64,000 nucleotides of DNA, from the NCBI GenBank assembly GCA_030583905.1, contig CP129481.1, positions 434,001 through 498,000 of the forward strand. Reading direction: 5' to 3'. Position numbers and translations under genes: made by a program. Shown here in pieces: positions 42,286 to 51,071 of the stretch; position 1 is the first letter of the stretch, and the number at the start of each line of letters is the position of its first letter. The notes below the pieces were generated by a model. It ran no database searches. It was not told the DNA's origin and saw only the letters and a list, made by a program, of their open reading frames with translations. The DNA comes from Anaerolineales bacterium. Lineage in GTDB: Bacteria > Chloroflexota > Anaerolineae > Anaerolineales > Villigracilaceae.

Positions 42286-42882
42286 ATGACAAACTTCATA
42301 TTCCCCATTCTCGGATATTTACTCGGCTCGCTCCCGTTCTCGATCTGGGTCACACGCTACATCAAAGGCGTGGACGTGCGCAATGCGGGCTCGGGTCATG
42401 CCACCACTACGAATACCATCCGCCAGGCGGGGTTCGGCTGGGGCGCACTCGTTCTCATTTTGGACATCGCCAAGGGATTTCTGCCGACCTTTCTCGCTGT
42501 GAAATATTCCGGCGAGACGTGGGTCATTGCGCTGACGGCAACTGCCGCAGTTATCGGTCACTGCTGGACGGTCTTCGCCGGGTTCCGCGGCGGGATGGGG
42601 CTGGCAACGGCAGGTGGCGCAATGCTGGCGGTCAATCCGCTGGCATTTCTGATCTGTTTTGCGCTTTTGCTTTTGCTGGTGCTGATCATACGTCATTCGG
42701 CACGGGCAAGCGTGGCGACCGGCGTTCTCGCCGCGCCGATGTTGTGGCTGTTGAACATCCGCGATGCATCCATGTGGGTCATTGCCGGCGCGGGAATTGT
42801 GATCGCGATCCGTTTTTTGATCGATTGGAATCGCAAGTATCGGGAGTTGTGGCTGGACCGGGAGAAAAAAACATCAGGCTGA
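42286..42882 (+). CDS. plsY: Glycerol-3-phosphate acyltransferase (acyl-phosphate dependent)
   Basis: A 198-residue membrane enzyme with five helices that transfers acyl from acyl phosphate to glycerol-3-phosphate, starting phospholipid synthesis. Motif 1 is YLLGSLPFSIWVTR, motif 2 NAGSGHATTTNTIRQAG (normally SGNPGATN-like), motif 3 GHCWTVFAGFRGGMGLATAGG. The GSGH variant differs from the common G-S/G-N-P-G. A TTATAC lies 6-12 nt before the ATG. The last four codons and stop are formed by a repeat palindrome (ATCAGGCT...), so its C terminus is repeat-derived. Confidence 0.87.
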   Translation: MTNFIFPILGYLLGSLPFSIWVTRYIKGVDVRNAGSGHATTTNTIRQAGFGWGALVLILDIAKGFLPTFLAVKYSGETWVIALTATAAVIGHCWTVFAGFRGGMGLATAGGAMLAVNPLAFLICFALLLLLVLIIRHSARASVATGVLAAPMLWLLNIRDASMWVIAGAGIVIAIRFLIDWNRKYRELWLDREKKTSG

Positions 42883-42891
42883 AAGCCTGAT
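42873..42891. repeat. Palindrome containing the plsY stop codon
   Basis: ATCAGGCT, GAA-type centre, AAGCCTGAT; the TGA at 42880-42882 lies in its middle. Related to the TCAGGCT palindrome at 31144. Confidence 0.6.
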
Positions 42892-42959
42892 TTGAAAAAA
42901 CTTCGGGGAAGAATCTGCTCGATTTTGGCGGACAATTCAGAGCGGGGTGTGAAGCGGAA

Positions 42960-43826
42960 TCATTCGCCCAGCAGCCAGCCGAACAAGCCCTGTTTCTTGA
43001 GAGTAGTTTCCTCCAACCTCGGCATCGAAAGCAATGCGACCGTAATATTATCGTGTCCGCCGCGTTCATTGGCGAGATTGACCAGCGCTTCGGCGGCGGA
43101 TTTCAAATCCTTTTTCGAGCGGATGATCTGCTGGATTTCGTCGTCCCAGACGAGGTCAGTCAGACCGTCGGTGCAAAGCAGGATGGTGTCGCCGGGCTCA
43201 AGATGGAATCCTTGATTGTTGATGGATTCCTCGTCGGTTTCATCATTGTCGATGCGCAGGCGGAAATCGACTTCGGGCAGTTTTACGCCGCCAAGGTGAC
43301 GGCGGATGACATGCACATTGGGATGGTCGTGCATTTGCTCGGCAGTGATGATGCCCTTCTCGTACGCCTCCTGCACCCAGGTGTGATCAATGGACAGGCG
43401 TTGGATGAATTTTCCCCGCAATAGATAAATGCGTGTGTCGCCCACATAGGCGGTGTACAAACGGTTCTCAATGATCCATGCACAGGCGCAGGTGGCGCCC
43501 ATGCCTTCCTTGTCCGCCTTTCCAGCGGAGTGCGCCGCAATCGCCTGACTGGCGTCGTGGATGGCGTTTTCAAGGATCTTCAGGGGTTTCTTGGCATTAC
43601 TTTCCGCCACATGCATGCCGATATAGTTGACGGCAAGTTCAGCGGCAACTTCACCGGCTTGATGTCCCCCAATCCCATCCGCAACGATCGCAAATACCGA
43701 TGGGCGAGCATCATCCTTCCCCAATTGGAAAGACGAGATCGCATAACGATCCTCATTATTCTTGCCGGACTTGCCAGCATGGCTAAGTGCGGCAATATGC
43801 AGATGAGCAAGTGTTGTACGAATCAT
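42960..43826 (-). CDS. PP2C-family Ser/Thr protein phosphatase
   Basis: A 288-residue PPM phosphatase. Metal-binding motifs are present: GKNNEDRYA, VADGIGGHQAGEVAAELA, YVGDTRIYLL, LCTDGLTDLV and GGHDNITV. It dephosphorylates Ser/Thr on proteins such as STPK or FHA-bound partners. The ATG overlaps the end of the VWA-FHA gene by 4 nt, so both are translated in coupled fashion and probably act on the same pathway. No Ser/Thr kinase is encoded in the window. Confidence 0.93.
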   Translation of the reverse strand: MIRTTLAHLHIAALSHAGKSGKNNEDRYAISSFQLGKDDARPSVFAIVADGIGGHQAGEVAAELAVNYIGMHVAESNAKKPLKILENAIHDASQAIAAHSAGKADKEGMGATCACAWIIENRLYTAYVGDTRIYLLRGKFIQRLSIDHTWVQEAYEKGIITAEQMHDHPNVHVIRRHLGGVKLPEVDFRLRIDNDETDEESINNQGFHLEPGDTILLCTDGLTDLVWDDEIQQIIRSKKDLKSAAEALVNLANERGGHDNITVALLSMPRLEETTLKKQGLFGWLLGE

Positions 43827-45748
43827 CCTTCGATTTGGACAGTGACCTTCGGTAATGATGGTGGCGGAGGCGTTCTGAGCATAAATCGGTACACCAACTG
43901 TCCAAAGTGTACCATATCCCCATGCATAAGCCGATAGCCCTCACGGGGGATTGGCTCATAGTTCACCCATGTCCCCGCGATCGAATTGTTATCCATCAAA
44001 AGATAACCGCCGTCATCTGTCAGGCGCAGGCGCGCATGGACGGATGAAATGGATGGATGATCCAAAATATGACTGCATTGTACCGGATCGGTCCCCAAAA
44101 TAAGTTCCTGTCCATTCAGCGGGAGCGGCGCAACCGCGGCAAACTGCCCATCCTCATTCAAGCGGATGAGGGAAGCAGCCGCATCACCGCCGGACTTTGA
44201 AACTGATTCTGTTTTCTTTGACGTGGTGCGCCGCTTTTTGGTTTTCACCTGCATGGAGGCGGGCAATGCCTCCTCCTCCAGCACATTGATCGGCTGGGTC
44301 AACGGATCATTTTGCGCGCGGCGCGCCTCACGCAGGGAACGCAGGGTGGGGATCCGCACCCGCCCGCTGATCAGGATGAAGAACAGCACCAGCCCCGCGA
44401 GAATGATGGATGCAAAAGTGATCCATGTGCGATATTTCGCGAGGAAAGCGGTCGGTCCGCTGGGAGGTTTGACAACCGTAACCGCGATCGGAACCGGCAG
44501 GCTTGCCTTGCTAAAACCAAGCACGTCCACTGCCTCAACGACGACCTGATGTTCGCCGTTGGCATCGTAGGCGGTCAAATCCCATGTGAAGACATCGAAC
44601 GGTTCGGACGTATTCTCGTCCACGATGTCTCCATCCACATACAGGGTCGTCCGCGTGAGTGGGCGCGGATGTCCATCCGGGAATTCGACGATGATCTCGA
44701 TCTGCTGGGTTTCGGGCAGGAGCATGTCCGTGTTGAACGGGTCATCCTCCGGAGCCTGACGCGTGATCTGCAATTGCGGCGCGACCAGGAACGGGTTGGG
44801 CGGCTGGACGTTCAAATTGAACGATTGCCCATTGGAAAGCATGTTCCCGACCGACGGCAGGTTGACCTGAACCCGTAGTTCATGGTCGCCGGATGTATTC
44901 AACCGCGATGTGTAGGTCAACTGGTAGATGCGGCGTAGAATCGAAAAATAGGCTTCCGGATCGGGAAAGCGTTCCTCGCCTGAATACTGGAACATGCTCC
45001 CGCCGGTCTGAATGGCAAGATTATTGAAGATCGCCGCGCTGGTGGTGGTAAAGGTGGTGTTTGCATCCACGTACCAGACAAATACGCGGACGTTGTTCTC
45101 GAGCGCGCGCTGGATCAGCGGTTCAAGAGATGCGGCAAGGGAGGGGTCATCCATCAACGGAGTGATGAACAGGATGGCGCGCTTCATGCCGAGATAGGGC
45201 GTCTGCGCGCTGACCACATCCAGCGCGGTGACGAGGGATTGCAGGTTGGGGCGCGAGGCGCGTAAATCCGGCTGGAAACCGTTCAACCCGACGATAAAAT
45301 CCGCTGGGCTGGCATGGTTTATGACGGGTCCCGCCTGGCTGACGAGGCTGAGGTCATCGGGCAGGTCGGCGGGACGGCTCTCCGCCCATTGTGCGATGAC
45401 CTGTGAAACGCGTTGGAAGCGCGAAATGCCGTTGGCATTCTGTGTTGCAAGCGCGGGACCTTGATTGACGGCGACCGCCAACTGCAGGGGGATCGCCATT
45501 TCGACCAGCGAATCAACCGGGAGGGTCTGTCCGTTTTCTATAACGGAAACAGCCTCCGGAGCGAGTCCGGAGGCGAAAATCCGCTGGGCGTCGTACACAT
45601 CCACAAAGGCGGAGACGGTCGGGAAGTTGGATGCATCCGCGTTGTAAAGCGTCACGATGGCGCCGGTTTGCTGCGCCCGCGCCTGCGGCACAACGCTGAC
45701 GACTAGCCCCAGAACGAGCAGGAAAAGCAGGGTTTTGTTTTTACTCAT
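43823..45748 (-). CDS. Exported VWA-like/FHA transmembrane protein
   Basis: A 641-residue protein: signal peptide (1-25), VWA-like domain (about 30-270), Ig-like beta region (about 330-430), one transmembrane helix (about 446-466), and a cytosolic C-terminal FHA domain (about 545-630) with HPSISSVHARL and LMDNNSIAGTWVNYEPI. In the VWA part the metal site DxSxS is replaced by VNQGPAL, so it may not bind a metal. In the FHA part the usual GR is GT, though the S and H that contact phosphothreonine remain. ATG at 45748 is preferred (GAGG upstream). It could sense an outer signal and bind phosphoproteins inside; the PP2C next to it would reverse phosphorylation. Confidence 0.75.
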   Translation of the reverse strand: MSKNKTLLFLLVLGLVVSVVPQARAQQTGAIVTLYNADASNFPTVSAFVDVYDAQRIFASGLAPEAVSVIENGQTLPVDSLVEMAIPLQLAVAVNQGPALATQNANGISRFQRVSQVIAQWAESRPADLPDDLSLVSQAGPVINHASPADFIVGLNGFQPDLRASRPNLQSLVTALDVVSAQTPYLGMKRAILFITPLMDDPSLAASLEPLIQRALENNVRVFVWYVDANTTFTTTSAAIFNNLAIQTGGSMFQYSGEERFPDPEAYFSILRRIYQLTYTSRLNTSGDHELRVQVNLPSVGNMLSNGQSFNLNVQPPNPFLVAPQLQITRQAPEDDPFNTDMLLPETQQIEIIVEFPDGHPRPLTRTTLYVDGDIVDENTSEPFDVFTWDLTAYDANGEHQVVVEAVDVLGFSKASLPVPIAVTVVKPPSGPTAFLAKYRTWITFASIILAGLVLFFILISGRVRIPTLRSLREARRAQNDPLTQPINVLEEEALPASMQVKTKKRRTTSKKTESVSKSGGDAAASLIRLNEDGQFAAVAPLPLNGQELILGTDPVQCSHILDHPSISSVHARLRLTDDGGYLLMDNNSIAGTWVNYEPIPREGYRLMHGDMVHFGQLVYRFMLRTPPPPSLPKVTVQIEG

Positions 45749-46694
45749 TCGCCTCGACAAAAACGGGTGTTTCCTCATCAGATTTGGTGAGACGCAGGAA
45801 GGTCAGCGCCCACACGGACTGGATATAGGCAGTGAGTATACCAGTGAGCAGGTACAGGATGGGGATGTAAAGGGCGCAGCACGCCATTGCAATATAGAGG
45901 GGCATGAGCGTCTCATTCAGCATCCGTATGCCGGCAATCAGGGGAACAACCGTCAGGATGATCGGAAGCGCAATAAAGATGCCGATAACCGCGCCGCCGA
46001 TGAACAGGACCAGCGCCAGCAGGAGGAAGTTCACGGCATTGGCTTTGACGATCTCCCAGCCGCGCTTGAAGCTGTCCCACATGCCGAGGTTCTCGATCAC
46101 AATGGCGGCTTGCGCCTGTTCAAGGATGACCATGACCACCCAGCTCAGCGGGATCAGGACGCAGAGCAGCGGGATCAGACAGAGGAAGCCCAGTCCGAAG
46201 GTGACAATGCTCACGAACACCATCGGCACAAAGATGATGAGGAACAGCACGGCAACCGCCAGCCCGACCAGAAAGTTCAAGCCGAAGACGCGCCAGAAAT
46301 ACGGCATGCTCTCCGACCACAGTTCGGCGAAGGTCAGTTGTTCCGCGCCCTTTTCCACTTTATGCACGCCTTTGATCAAGCCGATCCTGCCCATGATGCC
46401 GAGCGCATAAAAGAGCAGGGACAGGATGATGGCAACAGCAATGAAAACGAAGACAATCCACAGATTCTGTTCGATGAATTGAGCGAATTGCTGGAATGCG
46501 CGTTCCAATTCATTGGTTGGGATCGAAAACTCGTCGGAACCTGTTTGATAACCGGTGCCCCCGCCACCGCCTCCTCCCCCGCCGCCACCGCCGCTTGCAA
46601 ATATGGCAAAAACGCCAAAGACCCACAGGATTTTATGCTTCCAAATGATCTGCCAGGCGCGGGTCAGGACCTCGCCAAGATTGAAGTTGTTCAT
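45741..46694 (-). CDS. Polytopic membrane protein with polyglycine loop
   Basis: A 317-residue protein with about six helices, starting LGEVLTRAWQIIWKHKILW. A run of glycines (residues about 35-47, FASGGGG then TGYQ) lies in an early loop and is encoded by a GGN-rich tract. Later parts (RMLNETLMPLYIAMACCALY) resemble glycerophosphodiester-phosphodiesterase-type membrane domains. Its paralogue follows upstream. AAAGGAG precedes the ATG. It forms an operon with the VWA-FHA gene (8-nt overlap), so it may be a partner in the membrane. Confidence 0.65.
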   Translation of the reverse strand: MNNFNLGEVLTRAWQIIWKHKILWVFGVFAIFASGGGGGGGGGGGGTGYQTGSDEFSIPTNELERAFQQFAQFIEQNLWIVFVFIAVAIILSLLFYALGIMGRIGLIKGVHKVEKGAEQLTFAELWSESMPYFWRVFGLNFLVGLAVAVLFLIIFVPMVFVSIVTFGLGFLCLIPLLCVLIPLSWVVMVILEQAQAAIVIENLGMWDSFKRGWEIVKANAVNFLLLALVLFIGGAVIGIFIALPIILTVVPLIAGIRMLNETLMPLYIAMACCALYIPILYLLTGILTAYIQSVWALTFLRLTKSDEETPVFVEANE

Positions 46695-46810
46695 ACGTTC
46701 TCCTTTATCGAATTTCTCTGCCTTTTTTACATTTCAAGAATACATACGGCGGAAAACCCGAAAAGTCGCTGACAGAATGATACCCCACCCGATCGATTCC
46801 TTCCACCGGG

Positions 46811-47704
46811 TCAGGCTTGAGGCGTGGATGTCCCGCCTCGTGTGATCCGCAGATAGGTCACTGCCCAGGCGGATTGGAAGAATGCCATGAGAATCCCCTG
46901 GATGATAACCATCAGGAACAGTGCAAGCGGAAACAGCACAAGTAAGAATATCATCATAAAGTTGTTTATATTGCCCTGAATTTCCGTCATGATCGGGAAA
47001 GCCATCATTGGCGCCATTATCGGAAATACCGCAACACTGGAAAGCGTAGTGAGACCGAAATAAAGGATCAACATCAGCAGGGTGGCTCCCAGCCAGTTTT
47101 CACGAAAGAGCTTCCAGCCGTGCGAAATGGAGTGAAACGTACGCATGTCATCCGCGATGATGGCGGCCTGCGCCAGTTCCAAGACTGAATAGCCAACCAA
47201 CATGACCGGCAATAACAACAGGAAAAAGGGCATAAAGCATAGGGTCGCCAGCCCCATGGTGAGCATGGATCCCGCCATGAAAAAGAACATAACCGCAAAG
47301 TAAAGGACCATCCATGCGCCTACAAAGATGGCATACAACCCCAATATGCGCCAGAAGTAAGGTTTACTCTCGTTTAACAAACCGATAAATGAAAGTTTTT
47401 CCGCGCCTTGTTCCACCTTTAATGCGCCATAGACCGTCGTTAAGTGGGCGATGGTCCCAAGAAGCATCGACAAGACGGTGACAACCATCATTAGCCCTGA
47501 AAATATAAGCAAGATCCACGACTCATCGGCATAGTTACTGAACGGCTCGGGCATCATCATCAAAAAACCGGGGTTCGAGAGTATGAACAAAGGCATCACT
47601 ACAAAGGTCACCGCTCCCGGCAGCATCTGCCACAGCCACAACACCTTGTGATTCCAACCGATCTTCCACATACGCGTCAGCACTTCACCAAGATCAAATT
47701 TCAT
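46811..47704 (-). CDS. Polytopic membrane protein, paralogue of the preceding
   Basis: A 297-residue membrane protein with six or more helices. It shares the N-terminal pattern (FDLGEVLTRMWKIGWNHKVLW) and YGALKVEQGAEKLSFIGLLNESKPYFWRILGL with the 317-residue neighbour, so the two arose by duplication. No catalytic motif is seen. SD AAGGAG. It is first in the minus-strand unit that continues with the neighbour, the VWA-FHA and the PP2C genes. Confidence 0.65.
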   Translation of the reverse strand: MKFDLGEVLTRMWKIGWNHKVLWLWQMLPGAVTFVVMPLFILSNPGFLMMMPEPFSNYADESWILLIFSGLMMVVTVLSMLLGTIAHLTTVYGALKVEQGAEKLSFIGLLNESKPYFWRILGLYAIFVGAWMVLYFAVMFFFMAGSMLTMGLATLCFMPFFLLLLPVMLVGYSVLELAQAAIIADDMRTFHSISHGWKLFRENWLGATLLMLILYFGLTTLSSVAVFPIMAPMMAFPIMTEIQGNINNFMMIFLLVLFPLALFLMVIIQGILMAFFQSAWAVTYLRITRGGTSTPQA

Positions 47705-47741
47705 TTTTTTCTCCTTGCCACCTTAAATGTCCAACCCAAAC

Positions 47742-49277
47742 TCACTCCCATTCAATTGTCGCTGGCGGCTTGCTGGTAATATCATACACCACGCGGTTGA
47801 TTCCTTCCACCTCGTTGACGATACGGCTCGACACCCGCGCCAGCAGGTCGTGCGGCAGGCGCGCCCAATCGGCGGTCATGAAATCGTCGGTCGTCACGGC
47901 GCGGATGGCGGCGGCTTCCTGATACGTCCGCTGATCGCCCATCACGCCCACCGAGCGCACGGGCAGAAGCACGACGAATGCCTGCGAGGTCTGCGCTCCC
48001 TTCCCCAGAAAACCCGCTTTGGATAATTCTTCCAGCAGGATCTTGTCCGCCGCCCGCAAACGGGATACACGCTCGGGCGTACACTCCCCGAGACAGCGCA
48101 CGGTCAAGCCCGGACCCGGGAACGGCTGTCTCCACACCAAGCCCTCGTTTAGTCCGAGAGCTTCTCCCACCAAGCGGACTTCATCCTTGAATAGATAACG
48201 CAGCGGTTCGACGAGTTCAAATTCCATGTCTTCGGGCAAGCCGCCCACGTTGTGATGCGATTTGATCTTCGCCGCCTTGCTGCGATCAGGACCGGAAGAT
48301 TCCACAACATCAGGGTAGATCGTCCCCTGCACCAAAAATTTCGGCTGACCAAGATCCTTTGCTTCGCGTTCGAAAATGCGGATGAATTTCTCACCGACGA
48401 TTCTTCGCTTTTGCTCGGGGTCGGTGACGCCCTTCAATGCGCCGAGAAAATCGTCAGCGGCGTTAACGGTCACAAGTTCAGCACCCAAGCCGCCCCGAAA
48501 GGCCGAAGCGACCTGCGTGCCTTCATCCGCGCGCAGGAGTCCCGTATCCACAAATACGCAGACGAGTTGGTCGCCTATCGCCTTGTGGACGAGCGCCGCC
48601 GCGACAGACGAATCCACGCCGCCCGAAACCGCCGCAAGCACGCGCTGGTCGCCAACCTGTTCGCGAATCCGTTTGACGCTTTCTTCGATGATGTTGGCGG
48701 GCGTCCAGTCGGGCAGGATGCCGCAGATGTCGGCTGCGAAATGTTTGAAGAGTTCGATGCCGTTGGGGGTATGATGCACTTCGGGGTGAAATTGCACGCC
48801 GAAGTATTTTCGTTTGAGATCGCCCATCGCCGCGTAGGGACTGTTGCCGCTTTTGGCGAGCGCTTCAAAACCTTCGGGCAGTTGAGTGACTTTGTCGCCG
48901 TGGGACATCCAGACTTTGGAGATATTCGAGAGTAGAGGAGTAGAAATTAGGGATTGGATTTCGGCGTGACCGTATTCGCGCTGGGCGGAGGGATCCACCT
49001 TGCCGCCGAGAGCGTGGGTGATGGCTTGCATGCCGTAGCAAATGCCAAGAATGGGAAGTCCGCTTTCGAGGATGAATTTTTGAATGAAAGGGGCGTTCTC
49101 TTCGTAAACGGATTTGGGTCCGCCTGACAAAATAAATCCCTTCGGGTGGATCGAAAGGATTTGTTCCTGCGGCGCATCCCACGGAAATAGCTCGCAATAG
49201 ACTTGTGCCTCACGCACGCGGCGGGCGATGATCTGGGCGTACTGGGATCCAAAATCGAGAATGGCGATGGAGTTCAT
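47742..49277 (-). CDS. guaA: GMP synthase (glutamine-hydrolysing)
   Basis: A 511-residue bifunctional enzyme: N-terminal class I glutamine amidotransferase (nucleophile Cys in [18 protein letters not shown] triad), ATP pyrophosphatase with PP-loop [15 protein letters not shown], and a C-terminal dimerisation domain with [11 protein letters not shown] and the final [12 protein letters not shown]. It converts XMP to GMP. The ATG at 49277 gives the usual length; the longer open frame to 49613 has no homology. It is likely grouped with xpt and the HIT gene, all on the minus strand. Confidence 0.95.
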   Translation of the reverse strand: MNSIAILDFGSQYAQIIARRVREAQVYCELFPWDAPQEQILSIHPKGFILSGGPKSVYEENAPFIQKFILESGLPILGICYGMQAITHALGGKVDPSAQREYGHAEIQSLISTPLLSNISKVWMSHGDKVTQLPEGFEALAKSGNSPYAAMGDLKRKYFGVQFHPEVHHTPNGIELFKHFAADICGILPDWTPANIIEESVKRIREQVGDQRVLAAVSGGVDSSVAAALVHKAIGDQLVCVFVDTGLLRADEGTQVASAFRGGLGAELVTVNAADDFLGALKGVTDPEQKRRIVGEKFIRIFEREAKDLGQPKFLVQGTIYPDVVESSGPDRSKAAKIKSHHNVGGLPEDMEFELVEPLRYLFKDEVRLVGEALGLNEGLVWRQPFPGPGLTVRCLGECTPERVSRLRAADKILLEELSKAGFLGKGAQTSQAFVVLLPVRSVGVMGDQRTYQEAAAIRAVTTDDFMTADWARLPHDLLARVSSRIVNEVEGINRVVYDITSKPPATIEWE

Positions 49278-49290
49278 GTAATTTAATCCC

Positions 49291-49316
49291 ATAGGGCGGG
49301 GGACAGCCGCCTCTAC
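49291..49316. repeat. Family D palindrome (degenerate)
   Basis: On the minus strand GTAGAGGCGGCTGTCCCCC and bases after it; between guaA and the HIT gene, covering the last HIT codons. Confidence 0.5.
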
Positions 49317-49672
49317 AAATCTGATATGAGATGAAAATGCAAATGCGGAAAATCCTGATACTCTCCGCCGTTGACAATGAGACGGTATGCCTTGAGGTTG
49401 AATTCGTCCACGAGACTTTGGGCGGTGGAATATAGGTCGGTGAGAAAGGCGGTATCGCTGGGGTCGAGCTCCGCGAGTGTCTTCACCTGCCGCTTGGGGA
49501 CGATCAGTACATGAAACTTGTAGGAAGGTGAAGGATGATGAAACGCAAGCAGGCTCGAGGTCTCGCGGAGACGCTTTACCGGGATGGTGAAACTCATGTG
49601 GGCAAATATCCAACCGATGAGCGGGGAAAGAAACCAGAGCAGTTTCTTAATCAACGAATTCAATCTTCCCAT
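49313..49672 (-). CDS. HIT-family protein
   Basis: A 119-residue HIT protein; the hinge motif is HLHFHLIS (HxHxH), preceded by [21 protein letters not shown], which is common in nucleoside monophosphoramidate hydrolases. An N-terminal hydrophobic stretch [21 protein letters not shown] precedes the domain (in part), perhaps membrane-associating. The start at 49672 is uncertain (no clear SD; overlap of 26 nt with xpt). A later ATG at 49597 is possible. It lies between xpt and guaA. Confidence 0.75.
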   Translation of the reverse strand: MGRLNSLIKKLLWFLSPLIGWIFAHMSFTIPVKRLRETSSLLAFHHPSPSYKFHVLIVPKRQVKTLAELDPSDTAFLTDLYSTAQSLVDEFNLKAYRLIVNGGEYQDFPHLHFHLISDL

Positions 49673-50219
49673 CATCCATCGATTTGATGCAGGCAATGGA
49701 CTCGATGGGAACGCCGAGGGAAGAAAGCGCATCACGCCCGCCTTCGAAGATCTTTTCAATCAGTGCGCCAATGCCAACGATCTTGGAGCCAGAGGCTTCC
49801 GCGAGGCGGCATAAGCCTAAAATGGTCTGTCCGCTGGCGAGGAAGTCGTCAATGATGAGGACTTTTTCGTTGTTGGCGAGATATTCCGGCGAGACAATGA
49901 GTTCGACCATGCGTCCCTTTGTGTGGGAGGGTGCCAGCGTAAGATAGACCTGGTCGGGCATGGTAATGGGTTTTGTTTTGCGGGCATAGACAACAGGCAG
50001 CCCCATGTGAATGGCAGTGGTCAGTGCTGGTGCAATGCCCGATATTTCAGCCGTCAGGATTTTGGTCGCTCCGACACCTGCAAAGCGTTTTGCAAACTCC
50101 CGTCCACAGATATCCATGAGGGTTGGGTCGACTTGATGATTGACGAAACTATCCACTTTGAGAATCCCATTCCCCAGGTTTTTCCCATCCCGTAAAATAC
50201 GTTCCTGCAACGCGTTCAT
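49647..50219 (-). CDS. xpt: Xanthine phosphoribosyltransferase
   Basis: A 190-residue type I PRTase that turns xanthine plus PRPP into XMP, the guaA substrate. PRPP-binding motif VLIIDDFLASGQT is clear, and LTAEISGIAPALTTAIHMGLPVVYARKTKP matches Gram-positive Xpt. The ATG at 50219 has GGAGG 4-5 nt upstream. The arrangement xpt-HIT-guaA forms a purine salvage-to-GMP unit. No purine riboswitch is seen upstream. Confidence 0.93.
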   Translation of the reverse strand: MNALQERILRDGKNLGNGILKVDSFVNHQVDPTLMDICGREFAKRFAGVGATKILTAEISGIAPALTTAIHMGLPVVYARKTKPITMPDQVYLTLAPSHTKGRMVELIVSPEYLANNEKVLIIDDFLASGQTILGLCRLAEASGSKIVGIGALIEKIFEGGRDALSSLGVPIESIACIKSMDDGKIEFVD

Positions 50220-50315
50220 TGCGCCTCCGTTTGTGTAGACAAGATTTTTGTGAATTTTACGACTTAATGGAAGATGATACCAGTGAAAGCTGAAAAGCAT
50301 CTTTCTTAAAATCAA

Positions 50316-50344
50316 ACATCCGAAGTCATAATGACTTCGGATGT
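50316..50344. terminator. Bidirectional hairpin terminator between the zinc protease gene and xpt
   Basis: ACATCCGAAGTCAT and its complement, one-base centre; T runs on both sides (TAGTTTTTT plus, TTTGATTTT minus). It separates the protease transcript from xpt. Confidence 0.8.
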
Positions 50345-50364
50345 AGTTTTTTCTACGATCGAAC

Positions 50365-51054
50365 TTAGTCGCGGCTCATGCCGCCAACGCGGAGAACAAA
50401 ATACAGCAACTGCAGGATGGCAGTGAGCAGACCTCCTACGTAGGTCAGCGCGGCGGCGTTGAGGACGTTGTTGACACCGCGCATCTCTGCGTCAGACTGG
50501 ATGATGCCGCTTTGGGCAAGCAGGCGCTTCGCGCGGGCGGATGCGTCAAATTCCACGGGCAGGGTGGCAAGCGCAAACAAGGCGCCGCCGGAGAAGACGA
50601 TCACGCCCAGCCACGCCAACCCCGTCCAACCGATGAGCATCCCGACCAGAATCAGGATCCAGCCGAGATTGGAGCCGACACTGACCATCGGCACCATGAA
50701 GCCGCGCAGACGCATCGGGAAGTAATCTTCCGCATCCTGCATGGCGTGACCGAGTTCATGCGCAGAGATCGCCAGCGCGGCGACGGAGGGGCTGGTCGCA
50801 ACGCCGTTGGATAGATACACGGTCTTGTTGCGCGGGTCGTAGTGGTCGGTGAGTTCCCCGTGCGTGCCCTGGATCTGCACGCCGTACAAGCCGCTCGAAC
50901 TGATGAGGCGGCGGGTGGCATCATGGCCGGTGAGACGGCTGGAGGATGCGACACGGCTCCATTTTCTATATGCCGCCTTGACGTACCATGACGTGATCGC
51001 CATGACGATAAAGGCGGGGATCATGAGGATAAGGTACAGTGGGTCGAAGAACAT
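50365..51054 (-). CDS. Membrane zinc metallopeptidase (YugP-like)
   Basis: A 229-residue protein with an N-terminal helix, a HELGHAMQ zinc motif at about residue 100, and three or more C-terminal helices. The family (YugP, peptidase M-type neutral zinc protease 2) is widely conserved and uncharacterised. AAAAGGAG precedes the ATG. It follows the CtpA-like gene on the same strand with 17 nt between, so both proteases are probably cotranscribed. Confidence 0.87.
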   Translation of the reverse strand: MFFDPLYLILMIPAFIVMAITSWYVKAAYRKWSRVASSSRLTGHDATRRLISSSGLYGVQIQGTHGELTDHYDPRNKTVYLSNGVATSPSVAALAISAHELGHAMQDAEDYFPMRLRGFMVPMVSVGSNLGWILILVGMLIGWTGLAWLGVIVFSGGALFALATLPVEFDASARAKRLLAQSGIIQSDAEMRGVNNVLNAAALTYVGGLLTAILQLLYFVLRVGGMSRD

Positions 51055-51071
51055 GTTGGCTTCTCCTTTTC

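Noticed and set aside
45553..45573. CCTCCGGA/TCCGGAGG hairpin in the VWA-FHA gene
   Set aside because: Eight-base arms with a short loop arise easily in GC-rich coding sequence, no second copy was seen.
47742..49613. Long GuaA with 112 extra N-terminal residues
   Set aside because: The extra stretch has no homology to amidotransferases and runs into the HIT gene on another frame; the ATG at 49277 gives the normal GuaA N terminus.
50220..50315. Purine riboswitch ahead of xpt
   Set aside because: No aptamer-like three-stem core was found in this short gap, only a hairpin terminator of the preceding gene.
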